DNA of 45,572 nucleotides from Porticoccaceae bacterium UBA1989 (GCA_002335945.1 DDDD01000177.1:8686-54257); one strand, 5' to 3'. Counted from the stretch's first letter, positions 16,092 to 24,837 are shown. Program-made: numbers and translations. The notes: a model not told the origin generated them from the letters alone.

Positions 16092-16997
16092 ATGAAGCAA
16101 TATTTAGAGCTGGTCCGCCATATTCGCGACCAGGGCGTTAAGAAAGAAGACCGAACGGGTACAGGGACACAGAGCGTTTTTGGCTATCAGATGCGCTTTG
16201 ATCTGGCCGAGGGCTTTCCCCTGGTCACTAGTAAAAAAGTCCATCTAAAGTCTATTCTCCATGAGCTGCTGTGGTTTGTTCGTGGTGAAACCAATATTCG
16301 TTACCTGGTTGAGAATGGCGTTGGCATCTGGAATGACTGGCCCTATCAGAGCTGGTTGCGTCAGACCGGACAGGATGAAGGCCTACCTATGTATTCTCCA
16401 GAGTGGAAAGCGGGGATGAAGGTCTTTATCGAGCGCATTAAAACCGATGATGCTTTTTGCGAAGAATTTGGCGATCTGGGTCCTGTGTACGGCAAGCAGT
16501 GGCGAGATTTCGACGGGGTAGACCAGCTGGCTCAGCTAGTGGCAGACATAAAGTCCAATCCCGATTCTCGGCGCCTGATTGTCTCGGCCTGGAATCCAAA
16601 AGATATTCCCGTGATGGTTAAATCTGGCCTGCCACCCTGTCATAGTCTGTTTCAGTTCTACGTGAGCGAGGGGCGACTCTCCTGCCAGCTCTACCAGCGC
16701 AGTGCGGATGTGTTTTTGGGTGTGCCCTTTAATATTGCCTCTTACGCGATACTCACCATGATGATTGCTCAGGTCTGTGGGTTGGCGCCCGGTGATTTTG
16801 TGCATACCTTTGGCGACGCGCACCTTTATAGCAACCATATGGATCAGGTTGAGGAGCAGCTTTCACGCACAACTTATGCACTGCCGACCCTGGCGATTAA
16901 TCCAGATGTCGATAATCTCTTTGATTTTGTATTCGATGATTTTGAATTACAAAACTACCAGTCACATGGACCGATCTCAGCACCGGTTGCGGTTTAA
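16092..16997 (+). CDS. thyA: Thymidylate synthase
   Basis: 301 residues. Converts dUMP to dTMP using methylene-tetrahydrofolate. Catalytic Cys183 in LPPCHSLFQFYV; also EDRTGTGTQSVFG, SWNP-type SAWNPKDI, QRSADVFLGVPFNIASYA and GDAHLYSNHMDQ. It is longer than the 264-residue E. coli enzyme because of an insertion at about residues 85-127 in the small domain, as in the long-type enzymes of Gram-positives and some proteobacteria. It starts 9 bases after lgt and 13 bases before folA, which regenerates the folate it oxidises. Confidence 0.98.
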   Translation: MKQYLELVRHIRDQGVKKEDRTGTGTQSVFGYQMRFDLAEGFPLVTSKKVHLKSILHELLWFVRGETNIRYLVENGVGIWNDWPYQSWLRQTGQDEGLPMYSPEWKAGMKVFIERIKTDDAFCEEFGDLGPVYGKQWRDFDGVDQLAQLVADIKSNPDSRRLIVSAWNPKDIPVMVKSGLPPCHSLFQFYVSEGRLSCQLYQRSADVFLGVPFNIASYAILTMMIAQVCGLAPGDFVHTFGDAHLYSNHMDQVEEQLSRTTYALPTLAINPDVDNLFDFVFDDFELQNYQSHGPISAPVAV

Positions 16998-17010
16998 TAA
17001 GGTTTTATTA

Positions 17011-17508
17011 ATGAAGCTATCTCTAATAGTCGCGGTCAGCCGCAACGGTGTTATCGGTTTAAACAATCAGCTGCCCTGGCATCTGCCTGAAGATCTCAAG
17101 TATTTTAAGTCAGTGACTATGGGCAAGCCCATTGTGATGGGGCGTAAGACTTATGACTCCATTGGTCGCCCTCTCCCTGGTCGTGCCAATATTGTGATTA
17201 CCCGCGACCTTGCGTGGTCTGCCCCGGGTGTAGAAGTGGCGCAGAGCCTGGATGCCGCGTTGGCACTGGGGAAAGCAGCCTGCGAGGCCGCGGGTGCAGA
17301 AGAGATTATGGTGATTGGCGGTGAGCAGATTTATCGCATGTGCATTGAAAATGCCGACCGTCTGTATCTGACTCAGGTTGATGCCGAGGTGGAGGGTGAC
17401 GCTTTTTTCCCAGACATTGATCTCGATGCCTGGCATCAGGTCGATATGAAACTGCCCGAGACAACTGATACCCATCCCTACAAATTCCTTATTCTAGATC
17501 GGCACTGA
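17011..17508 (+). CDS. folA: Dihydrofolate reductase
   Basis: 165 residues. MKLSLIVAVSRNGVIGLNNQ leads into LPWHLPEDLKYFK, the substrate-binding segment with Trp and the acidic residue; VMGRKTYDSIGRPLPGR and VIGGEQIYRM bind NADPH. NADPH-dependent reduction of dihydrofolate. An open frame extends upstream into thyA, but ATG 17011 is the family start and has AAGG 8 bases upstream. End of the lgt-thyA-folA unit. Confidence 0.98.
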   Translation: MKLSLIVAVSRNGVIGLNNQLPWHLPEDLKYFKSVTMGKPIVMGRKTYDSIGRPLPGRANIVITRDLAWSAPGVEVAQSLDAALALGKAACEAAGAEEIMVIGGEQIYRMCIENADRLYLTQVDAEVEGDAFFPDIDLDAWHQVDMKLPETTDTHPYKFLILDRH

Positions 17509-17530
17509 TAGGCACAAATTACAGTGCCTA
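17509..17530 (+). other. Hairpin immediately after folA
   Basis: TAGGCAC (17509-17515) pairs perfectly with GTGCCTA (17524-17530) around an 8-base loop, starting at the base after the folA stop. No T run follows, so it may be a weak or Rho-assisted terminator or a 3' end stabiliser. Confidence 0.4.
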
Positions 17531-17539
17531 AGTCACAGT

Positions 17540-17556
17540 TGTTACCCTAGGTAACA
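17540..17556. promoter_or_regulatory. 17-base palindrome upstream of the TonB operon
   Basis: TGTTACC (17540-17546) and GGTAACA (17550-17556) are perfect complements around CTA. It lies about 50 bases before a candidate -35 box and 174 bases before the first gene. It does not resemble a Fur box. Operator or folA-side hairpin are both possible. Confidence 0.4.
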
Positions 17557-17603
17557 CCGACTAACTTTCTCTCTTTTATCTAGTGAATTTCCCCCAACTC
17601 AAA

Positions 17604-17632
17604 TTGATTGTTTAACTTGGGACTGTTACAAA
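17604..17632 (+). promoter_or_regulatory. Candidate promoter of the TonB operon
   Basis: TTGATT (17604-17609) and TACAAA (17627-17632) are spaced by 17 bases. Both boxes match 4 of 6 consensus positions. It would give a leader of about 90 bases. Weak by sequence, but it is the best spaced pair in this 221-base gap. Confidence 0.35.
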
Positions 17633-17729
17633 GTCACCCCGAACAAAGCTTGTCTTTTGTCGGCAGGACTTTTGGTCGATTTTAGACAGTGAAAGATAAT
17701 TAAACCGGTAGACCCAAATTGAGGGAACT

Positions 17730-18512
17730 ATGAATAAGCAACCACTAAAAGCACTGGCACTTTTCGCCGTTCTTGCTGGTAGTTTGACTGTAAGTACAGT
17801 TCAGGCTGCAGAAGTAAGTGATGTGCTAAAAGCTGGAGCCGTTAAGGTTCAAGCCGCAAAATCCGCGCAAACTAAAGTAGATCGCATCGCTGATCAAACT
17901 GATGGTCTTTTGCAAGAATTCAAACAGGTCAATAAGCAGATCGAGTCACTGCGAGTTTATAACTCACAGCTTGAGCGCCAAATTGACAGCCAGAAGCAAA
18001 TGATGGCTGAATTGAAAGAGTCGATTGAGAATGCAACCATCATCGAACGTGGTATTTCGCCACTGATGATCAGCATGCTTAACGCGCTTGAAGACTTCAT
18101 TGCTTTGGATGTTCCTTTTAAGAAAGAGCAGCGTAGCGAAGCCATTGCGGCACTGTACGTGAATATGGACAGCGCCAAGTTCTCGGCCGCTGAAAAATTC
18201 CGTCAGATCCTCGAAGTCTATGACATCGAGTCTGAGTACAGCTTATCTCTAGAGTCTTACCGTGATCTGGTTGATATCAACGCAGACGGTTCTGAAGTAG
18301 AAGTAGAAATGCTTCGCGTCGGCCGTGTTGCTTTGATGTACCAAACTAAAGACAAATCTCAGACTGGTGCTTGGAATAAGAATACCGGTTCTTGGGAGAC
18401 CTTAGGTTCTGAGTATCGCAGAGCTGTCGACCAGGGCATCCGTATAGCGAAGAAACTATCTCCGCAGGATGTTATGCAAATGCCAATCACTGCGCCGGAG
18501 ACTGCACAATGA
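17730..18512 (+). CDS. DUF3450 periplasmic protein of the TonB operon
   Basis: 260 residues. Signal peptide about 1-26 (LALFAVLAGSLTV, cleavage near VQAAE). Residues about 45-105 form a long heptad-like coiled coil (LLQEFKQVNKQIESLRVYN...). The rest has a family core LRVGRVALMYQTKDK and a Trp-rich WNKNTGSWETLG. DUF3450 proteins are found at the head of TonB2-type clusters in Vibrio and relatives; their role is unknown. The stop overlaps the start of the TtpC-like gene (ATGA), so translation is coupled. A periplasmic partner of the TtpC extracytoplasmic domain is inferred. Confidence 0.9.
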   Translation: MNKQPLKALALFAVLAGSLTVSTVQAAEVSDVLKAGAVKVQAAKSAQTKVDRIADQTDGLLQEFKQVNKQIESLRVYNSQLERQIDSQKQMMAELKESIENATIIERGISPLMISMLNALEDFIALDVPFKKEQRSEAIAALYVNMDSAKFSAAEKFRQILEVYDIESEYSLSLESYRDLVDINADGSEVEVEMLRVGRVALMYQTKDKSQTGAWNKNTGSWETLGSEYRRAVDQGIRIAKKLSPQDVMQMPITAPETAQ

Positions 18513-19876
18513 ACATGAAATTCGTTAAAGTTTGTGTCGCTTTCATAGCCGCTGCTGCTTTCAGCATGTCGGTTTCGGCACAGGACCCAAAGACTCTTGA
18601 TGAGCTTTTGCAGATGATCCAGAGTGCTAAAATCTCTGAATCAGCGGACTACCGCAAGCGCGAAGCCGATTTTAAATCGGACCAACGCAAGCAGGCTTCA
18701 TTACTAAATAAGGCTCAGAACACTAAGACTGCTGAAGAGCGTCGTTCAGATCGTCTAGAGCAAGTTATCCGTGATAACGATGTGGTTCTAGCAGGTTTAC
18801 GTGAGCAGCGCGATAAGCGTCTTGGCTCACTTAAAGAGCTGTTCGGACACCTGACTGGTGCCGCTGGTGATATTCGCGCCAACCTTAATCAGTCAATTGT
18901 TAGTGCACAGATTCCTGGTCGTACAGAGTTCCTTGATGAGCTGATTGCAAAAATGAGTAGTGATACTCGTCTGCCTTCGATCCAAGACATCGAGAAGCTA
19001 TGGTACGAGCAGCAACGTGAAATGATTGAGAGCGCGCGTATTGTTAAGTTCAACAGAACTGTTCTGTTGGCTAACGGTGAGCAAGCTGAAATGGAAGTTG
19101 TTCGTGTTGGTACTTATAACCTGATGTCTGATGGCATGTACCTTGAGTACAGCCCTGAGAACGGTCTGGTTTCTGAGCTTGCTCGACAGCCTTCAAGCCA
19201 CCAATCAAGTGCAGAAGATTTACAAGAAGCGATGACTGGCTTCACCAAGGTAGGACTGGATCCAACTGGTCCACTGGGTGGCGGTCTGTTAGCTGCTCTG
19301 ATCAACGCACCTACTCTGATTGAGCGCTGGCACTTCGGTGGCATCGTAGGCTATGTGATTACCGCTGTATTTGTTGTGGCTATCTTGCTGGCTCTATGGC
19401 GCTTTGTTGTGCTGATGGGTATGTCTACCAAGGTAACTGCTCAGCTTAAAGCTAAGACTGCTGATGTGACTAACCCACTGGGTCGTGTACTGAAAGTTGC
19501 TGGTGATAATCCGGGTCTCGACCCAGAGTCACTGGAACTCAAGTTGCACGAAGCTGTGCTTAAAGAGCGTCCAGAAATCGAATCAGGTCTTAACCTGTTG
19601 AAGATTATTGCGATGGTTGCACCGCTGCTAGGTCTACTGGGAACAGTGACCGGTATGATTATTACCTTCCAGATGATTACTCTGTTTGGTGCTGGCGATC
19701 CTAAGGCAATGGCCGGTGGTATCTCTCAGGCATTGATCACGACTGTATTGGGTCTTGTTGTAGCCATTCCTACTGTTCTGATGCACACATTGGTCAACGG
19801 TAAGGCGCAACGTATCCTCCACGTTCTTGAAGAGCAGAGTGCTGGTATCGTAGCTGGTTCAGTAGAGGGTCGCTAA
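18509..19876 (+). CDS. TtpC-like MotA/TolQ/ExbB proton-channel protein with large periplasmic domain
   Basis: 455 residues. Signal peptide about 1-24 (VAFIAAAAFSMSVSAQ); a periplasmic region about 25-275, with helical coiled-coil character at 30-110; then membrane segments at about 278-303, 362-388 and 405-430. The ExbB/TolQ core is clear: IAMVAPLLGLLGTVTGMI and GGISQALITTVLGLVVAIP. The extra periplasmic domain distinguishes it from the true ExbB encoded next and matches TtpC of Vibrio TonB2 systems, which is required there for iron-siderophore uptake. Its end is one base from the exbB start. Confidence 0.9.
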   Translation: MNMKFVKVCVAFIAAAAFSMSVSAQDPKTLDELLQMIQSAKISESADYRKREADFKSDQRKQASLLNKAQNTKTAEERRSDRLEQVIRDNDVVLAGLREQRDKRLGSLKELFGHLTGAAGDIRANLNQSIVSAQIPGRTEFLDELIAKMSSDTRLPSIQDIEKLWYEQQREMIESARIVKFNRTVLLANGEQAEMEVVRVGTYNLMSDGMYLEYSPENGLVSELARQPSSHQSSAEDLQEAMTGFTKVGLDPTGPLGGGLLAALINAPTLIERWHFGGIVGYVITAVFVVAILLALWRFVVLMGMSTKVTAQLKAKTADVTNPLGRVLKVAGDNPGLDPESLELKLHEAVLKERPEIESGLNLLKIIAMVAPLLGLLGTVTGMIITFQMITLFGAGDPKAMAGGISQALITTVLGLVVAIPTVLMHTLVNGKAQRILHVLEEQSAGIVAGSVEGR

Positions 19877-19877
19877 G

Positions 19878-20402
19878 ATGTTCTTCGTTGATACGATGGC
19901 CGAAATTGGGAAGTTTATGGATTCAGGCGGCATGGTCCTTTGGGCTATTGTCGTCCTGCTGTTCGTCATGTGGACTCTCATCTTCGAACGTATGTGGTAT
20001 CTCCGAACCAGTGTAGGCGTTGATGTACAACGTGCCCTCGATGTTTGGGAAGCGCGCAAAGAGCGCAAGTCCAAGCATGCTCACCAGGTCAGAGAAAAGC
20101 TGATTTCTGAAGTGAGCGTCGAGATTGACTCGAATATTATGATGATTAAAACCCTGGTTGCTCTGGCCCCGCTGTTTGGATTGCTGGGTACGGTAACTGG
20201 AATGATCACAGTATTTGATGTTATGGCATTTACTGGTGGCGGTGATGCGAAGGCGATGGCCGGTGGTGTATCACAGGCAACTGTACCGACAATGTCGGGC
20301 ATGGTTGCTGCGCTGTCTGGCGTGTTTGGCATGACCTATGTCGAAGGCGAAGCAGAACGCGAGAAGCACCTGTTGGAAGACCATCTGACCATGGATCACT
20401 AA
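19878..20402 (+). CDS. exbB: ExbB-family biopolymer transport protein (TonB2-type)
   Basis: 174 residues with three membrane segments (about 17-36, 92-115 and 130-155) joined by a cytoplasmic loop. Core motifs APLFGLLGTVTGMITVF and GGVSQATVPTMSGMVAALSG. Shorter than E. coli ExbB (244) because the N-terminal periplasmic extension is reduced, as in ExbB2 proteins. It forms the pentameric stator around ExbD. A strong hairpin without a T run lies between this gene and exbD (20410-20441). Confidence 0.93.
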   Translation: MFFVDTMAEIGKFMDSGGMVLWAIVVLLFVMWTLIFERMWYLRTSVGVDVQRALDVWEARKERKSKHAHQVREKLISEVSVEIDSNIMMIKTLVALAPLFGLLGTVTGMITVFDVMAFTGGGDAKAMAGGVSQATVPTMSGMVAALSGVFGMTYVEGEAEREKHLLEDHLTMDH

Positions 20403-20409
20403 TTGGAAT

Positions 20410-20441
20410 TGCCTGTCCAACTATAAACAGTTAGACAGGCG
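20410..20441 (+). other. Intra-operon hairpin between exbB and exbD
   Basis: GCCTGTC (20411-20417) pairs with GACAGGC (20434-20440); after one C-A mismatch AACT (20419-20422) pairs with AGTT (20429-20432) around an ATAAAC loop, and an outer T-G pair extends it. No T run follows, and the exbD ATG is 18 bases downstream. Other junctions in this operon are 1-10 bases or overlap. Confidence 0.65.
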
Positions 20442-20458
20442 TCCTACGAGAGACAACT

Positions 20459-20863
20459 ATGCGCAATAGAACAAGAAAATCGCAAGGGCAGGGTGAGACA
20501 ATCGATCTCACACCAATGCTCGACGTGGTTTTCATTATGCTGATCTTTTTTATTGTTACCGCTTCATTTATTAAGCTGCCCGGTGTTGAGGTCAACAAAG
20601 TTGACACCTCCACAGAAGACTCCTACAAGAAAGTAGGTATTTTGGTAGCCGTCAGCGAAAACAATGAATACTGGATTGATAAGAAACGTGTTGAAACTAC
20701 CTCGTTGAAAATCAACCTCACAAGATTGTTTAATGAGAACCCTAAGGGTGGCATGGTAATCCAGGCCGATAATGAGTCCAACATTGAAGCAGTTGCCAAG
20801 GTAGCTGATATCGCTCGCGATATTGGTATTAGTCCAGTGGCTGTCTCCGTAGAAAACGACTGA
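20459..20863 (+). CDS. exbD: ExbD-family biopolymer transport protein (TonB2-type)
   Basis: 134 residues. A short cytoplasmic N-terminus, one membrane helix at about 19-38 carrying the proton-coupling Asp22 in TPMLDVVFIMLIFFIVTA, then a periplasmic domain with VIQADNESNIEAVAKVAD. Standard length for ExbD2. With ExbB and the TtpC-like protein it converts the proton gradient into motion of TonB. Nine bases separate it from tonB. Confidence 0.94.
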   Translation: MRNRTRKSQGQGETIDLTPMLDVVFIMLIFFIVTASFIKLPGVEVNKVDTSTEDSYKKVGILVAVSENNEYWIDKKRVETTSLKINLTRLFNENPKGGMVIQADNESNIEAVAKVADIARDIGISPVAVSVEND

Positions 20864-20872
20864 GTTAATAGT

Positions 20873-21478
20873 ATGGTTGCAATAAGAGTTGGTATTTCTG
20901 CTGCGCTTGGCATGCTGGTTACCTTTGCATTGATTATTTTAATGTATAAGTTAATCGACTCGGGTAGCAAAGAGCTGGATGAAAGAGATTCAATTAAGAT
21001 TCCAGATTTCCTGCATATTGATAGACAGGTTTCAGAGAACGCTAATAAGTCCGCGGTTGAAAAACCTGAAGACCCTGAGACTCCTCCGCCAGATATTCCA
21101 GAAGAGAATATCGAATTTGAAGTGCCGGATAATGCAGTAAACATGGCGGCTCCAACGGCAGGTGGTAATCTGAGTATTGGTAATTCTGGTTTTGCCAGAG
21201 ATTCTGACTACATTCCTGTGTATGTTCCGCAGCCTCAGTATCCCCGTCGTGCTCAAACACGAGGCAAAGAAGGTTATGCCGTGGTTGAAGTTATTATTAC
21301 GACCACTGGTGGTGTACGTGATCCCGTTATGATCGAAGAATGGCCAGAGGGCTGGGGTTTTGGTCGCGCAGCTATCAAGGCAGCTAACAAGCTTAAGTAC
21401 AACCCAAGGGTTGTCGATGGCGTAGGCCAAGAAGTGACCGGTGTGCTGTACAAATTTACGTTCCAGATGGCGAAATAA
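20873..21478 (+). CDS. tonB: TonB family energy transducer (TonB2-type)
   Basis: 201 residues. Membrane anchor at about 5-27, a short linker with Pro and Glu (PEDPETPPPDIPEEN at about 65-79), and the C-terminal TonB domain from about 120: PQYPRRAQTRGKEGYAVVEV, then KYNPRVVDGVGQEVTGV near the end. The short proline segment and size are typical of TonB2 rather than E. coli TonB1 (239). It contacts TonB boxes of outer-membrane receptors. No receptor gene lies in this window. Ten bases precede the TPR gene. Confidence 0.95.
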   Translation: MVAIRVGISAALGMLVTFALIILMYKLIDSGSKELDERDSIKIPDFLHIDRQVSENANKSAVEKPEDPETPPPDIPEENIEFEVPDNAVNMAAPTAGGNLSIGNSGFARDSDYIPVYVPQPQYPRRAQTRGKEGYAVVEVIITTTGGVRDPVMIEEWPEGWGFGRAAIKAANKLKYNPRVVDGVGQEVTGVLYKFTFQMAK

Positions 21479-21488
21479 AGGGTATCTG

Positions 21489-22850
21489 ATGTTTAGAAGC
21501 ACTAAGACTTTAGCCGTATTCGGCGCTGCTTTTTTGCTGCCCCTGCTGGCGGCAATGGCAATTCCAGAGGCCGTCATTGGCGGCTCTGCATTTGCAGCAG
21601 AAGAAAAGAAACAGCCAAAGTATAAAGATGTAAAAACACGTCAACGTCAATCTGTTGGTGGTAAGTGTGCCAAGGCGTTAGAGAAAATTCAGGTTATTTT
21701 GGAAGAAGAGAACTGGCTTGAATCAATCAATTCTCTGAATAGCATCGAAAGTAATCCCAAGCTTTGCGACAGTGATTACGAGCAGACGCAAATTTGGAAG
21801 TTCCAGGGTTACGTGTATTACTCCCTAGACGATTTCGACGGCTCCATTCGCAGCTACAAGAAGGTGATCAACGGTGTTGGTACCCCGCCTGAGTTAGCAC
21901 TGGATACGCGCTATACACTAGCCCAGCTCTACACGGTTGAAGAGCAGTACGCCAAAGCGGCTGTTGAACTCGAAATCTGGATGGATGCTGCGGTTATTAT
22001 CGGCGGGGACGCCCGTTCGCTGCTGGCACAGATTTATTATCAGCTCGATCGCAAAACCGATGCGTTAAATATGCTGGAGTTGGCGATTAACGATTCTGAG
22101 TCGAAAGGCCTGTTACCTAAAGAAGGTTGGTGGGGACTGCAGCGCGTTCTGTATTACGAGAAAAATGACTATAAGCGTGTTACCAGCATCCTCGAGAAGC
22201 TTGTAACCCATTACCCGAAGTGGACTTACTGGAAACAGATAGGTGGCATGTACGGTGAGCTTGAGCGTGAAATGGATCGATTGGTTGCCACAGAAATCGT
22301 CTATCTCAATAACCAGCTCGATAAAGAGAGCCAGGTAATGAGCATGGCCTATATGTATCTTGGTGCAGAAGTGCCTTACCGCGCTGCCTTGATTATTGAG
22401 AAGGGCATGAAGGACGAGATTATTAAAAAGAACGCCAAGAATCTTGAGGTCCTAGGCACTGCCTGGTATCAGTCAAAAGATTTGAATCGTGCCCTGAAAG
22501 CACTCGAGAGTGCCTCCAAGGTTTCAGATACGGGTAACCTGCAATCTCGGTTAGCCGGCATCTACCTAGACTTGGGTCGTGATAAAGAAGCTTACCGAGC
22601 GGCTAAAAAAGCGGCTAAGAAAGGTGAAGTTAAACGTCCAGCGGGCAACTATCTGGTGATGGGTAATGCGCTGATTAATCTGCATTGCTACAAGGATGCC
22701 ATCTCAGCATTCCAGAAGTCGCTGAAAGTCGCCAAAGATAAGAAGAGCAAGCGCTACCCACTGCAGTGGATTCGCTATGCTGATGTTGAAGGAACAAGAC
22801 TGCAAAAGCTACGTGATGTCGGTGCTAAGGTACCAGGCTGTAGCAAGTAG
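21489..22850 (+). CDS. TPR-repeat periplasmic protein of the TonB operon
   Basis: 453 residues. A long signal peptide (about 1-37, hydrophobic LAVFGAAFLLPLLAAMAI, cleavage near AFAAEE). Multiple tetratricopeptide-like helical pairs follow, for example WKFQGYVYYSLDDFDGSIRS, YTLAQLYTVEEQYAKAAVEL and LAGIYLDLGRDKEAYRAAKK. A TPR gene closes TonB2 clusters in Vibrio too, where it takes part in TonB2-dependent uptake. ATG 21489 follows AAAGGG; the frame is open further upstream inside tonB but that region is a shadow. Last gene before a terminator. Confidence 0.9.
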   Translation: MFRSTKTLAVFGAAFLLPLLAAMAIPEAVIGGSAFAAEEKKQPKYKDVKTRQRQSVGGKCAKALEKIQVILEEENWLESINSLNSIESNPKLCDSDYEQTQIWKFQGYVYYSLDDFDGSIRSYKKVINGVGTPPELALDTRYTLAQLYTVEEQYAKAAVELEIWMDAAVIIGGDARSLLAQIYYQLDRKTDALNMLELAINDSESKGLLPKEGWWGLQRVLYYEKNDYKRVTSILEKLVTHYPKWTYWKQIGGMYGELEREMDRLVATEIVYLNNQLDKESQVMSMAYMYLGAEVPYRAALIIEKGMKDEIIKKNAKNLEVLGTAWYQSKDLNRALKALESASKVSDTGNLQSRLAGIYLDLGRDKEAYRAAKKAAKKGEVKRPAGNYLVMGNALINLHCYKDAISAFQKSLKVAKDKKSKRYPLQWIRYADVEGTRLQKLRDVGAKVPGCSK

Positions 22851-22867
22851 GTTTCTATCAGCACAAC

Positions 22868-22903
22868 AAAAAACCCGGTACTAGAAATAGTCCCGGGTTT
22901 TTT
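22868..22903 (+). terminator. Bidirectional rho-independent terminator between the TonB operon and ilvD
   Basis: AAAAAACCCGG (22868-22878) pairs with CCGGGTTTTTT (22893-22903). After a T-C mismatch an inner ACTA/TAGT stem closes a GAAA tetraloop (22884-22887). A tracts on one side and T on the other serve both convergent units. Confidence 0.93.
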
Positions 22904-22951
22904 ATGTCTGCTAACTTCATTGCCTTAGGGGCAAGGTCTAGTGCCAGCCTT

Positions 22952-24790
22952 TTAATCTAGCTGAGACAGATCCCTAACCGCACCCTTGTCGGCACTGGTT
23001 GCCAGTTTGGCAAAGGCCTTAAGAGCAGGGGTTACCTTGCGGGGACGCACTTCAACAGGCTTCCAGCCCAGCTTATCTTGCTCGGCGCGACGTGTTTCCA
23101 GCTCAGCATCCGAAATCATGATGTCGATGGTGCGGTTGGGGATGTCGATACGAATCATATCCCCCTGACGTACCAGACCAATATTGCCACCAGCTGCAGC
23201 CTCAGGTGAGACATGGCCAATAGATAGGCCGGAGGTGCCGCCAGAGAAGCGTCCATCGGTAATAAGAGCACAGGCTTTGCCAAGCTCTTTGGATTTTATA
23301 TAGGTTGTGGGGTAAAGCATTTCCTGCATGCCTGGACCACCACGCGGGCCTTCGTAGCGCACAATAACCACATCGCCCGCTTTGACCCTGTCATCGAGAA
23401 TACAGGCAACCGCTTCATCCTGACTTTCGGTAATAAAGGCGGGTCCTTCAAATACATGGATCGATTCGTCTACGCCTGAGGTTTTAACCACGCAGCCGTC
23501 TAGGGAGAGGTTACCCTTTAATACGGCTAATCCACCTTCGAGGCTAAAGGCATTTTCAATATTGCGCACACAGCCATTTTCACGATCAGCGTCTAGTGAG
23601 GGCCATCTTGTACTTTGGCTAAAGGCGGTTTGCGTCGGAATTCCCGCAGGCCCGGCCTTATAGAAGGTTTTTACTTCATCACTAACGTGACCACTTACAA
23701 TATCCCACTTCTCTAGGGCCTCTTTTAGGGTCTTAGAATGCACCGTGGGCAGATCGCCATGGATTAAGCCCGCGCGCTCGAGTTCCGCTAAAATACCAAG
23801 AATACCACCGGCACGATGCACATCTTCAACATGGTATTCAGGGGTGCTGGGCGCCACTTTACACAGCTGCGGCACAAGGCGTGAGAGTCGGTCTATGTCG
23901 GTCAAATCGAAATCGACCTCACCTTCCTGGGCAGCCGCTAGAAGATGCAGAATAGTATTGGTTGAACCACCCATGCAAATATCTAATGTCATGGCATTTT
24001 CGAAGGCTTTGAAATTGGCAATCGATCGTGGCAGCACTGAATAGTCGTCCTGCTCATAATGTTTCCGAGCTAGGTTAACAATGGTACGGCCCGCTTCTTG
24101 GAAAAGGTTACGACGGTCAGAATGGGTGGCTAACACAGTGCCGTTACCCGGCAATGCAAGCCCCAACGCCTCCATTAGGCAGTTCATGCTGTTGGCGGTG
24201 AACATACCGGAACAGGATCCACAGGTTGGGCAGGCGGAACGTTCGTACTCAGCAACTTTCTCATCGCTGGCGGAATCGTCCACTCCGATAACCATAGCAT
24301 CGACTAAATCTAGCTTATGATCGGCCAACTTGGTTTTGCCAGCTTCCATAGGGCCGCCGGAAACAAAGACAACCGGAATGTTTAGGCGCATAGCGGCCAT
24401 AAACATGCCTGGGGTGATTTTGTCGCAGTTAGAGATACACACCAGCGCGTCGGCGCAGTGAGCATTGACCATATATTCAACCGAATCGGCAATCACATCT
24501 CGGGAAGGTAGAGAATAGAGCATTCCGTCGTGGCCCATGGCAATGCCGTCGTCGACAGCAATAGTATGAAACTCACGGGCAATACCGCCGGCCTCAGCAA
24601 TCTCAGCGGCGACTAGATCACCCATATCTTTAAGATGCACATGACCGGGTACAAACTGCGTATAGCTGTTCGCGATGGCGATCATTGGCTTATCAAAATC
24701 GTCGTCTTTCATTCCCGTGGCACGCCAAAGCGCACGAGCGCCAGCCATGTTTCGACCTTGGGTGGTAGTGTGGGAGCGATATTTGGGCAT
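22952..24790 (-). CDS. ilvD: Dihydroxyacid dehydratase
   Basis: 612 residues (E. coli 616). Iron-sulfur enzyme that dehydrates 2,3-dihydroxy-isovalerate and -methylvalerate in valine and isoleucine synthesis. Cluster cysteines are visible in ISNCDKITPGM and ACPTCGSCSGMFTANSMNC; also CMGGSTNTILHLLAA and TDGRFSGGTSGLSIGHVSPE. AAGAGA lies just upstream of the ATG. ilvE lies some 6 kb away on the other strand, so this is not an ilv operon. Confidence 0.98.
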   Translation of the reverse strand: MPKYRSHTTTQGRNMAGARALWRATGMKDDDFDKPMIAIANSYTQFVPGHVHLKDMGDLVAAEIAEAGGIAREFHTIAVDDGIAMGHDGMLYSLPSRDVIADSVEYMVNAHCADALVCISNCDKITPGMFMAAMRLNIPVVFVSGGPMEAGKTKLADHKLDLVDAMVIGVDDSASDEKVAEYERSACPTCGSCSGMFTANSMNCLMEALGLALPGNGTVLATHSDRRNLFQEAGRTIVNLARKHYEQDDYSVLPRSIANFKAFENAMTLDICMGGSTNTILHLLAAAQEGEVDFDLTDIDRLSRLVPQLCKVAPSTPEYHVEDVHRAGGILGILAELERAGLIHGDLPTVHSKTLKEALEKWDIVSGHVSDEVKTFYKAGPAGIPTQTAFSQSTRWPSLDADRENGCVRNIENAFSLEGGLAVLKGNLSLDGCVVKTSGVDESIHVFEGPAFITESQDEAVACILDDRVKAGDVVIVRYEGPRGGPGMQEMLYPTTYIKSKELGKACALITDGRFSGGTSGLSIGHVSPEAAAGGNIGLVRQGDMIRIDIPNRTIDIMISDAELETRRAEQDKLGWKPVEVRPRKVTPALKAFAKLATSADKGAVRDLSQLD

Positions 24791-24837
24791 TATTAATCTC
24801 TTGTGTTAAAAATTGACGAGAGCAGGATAACAGCTCG

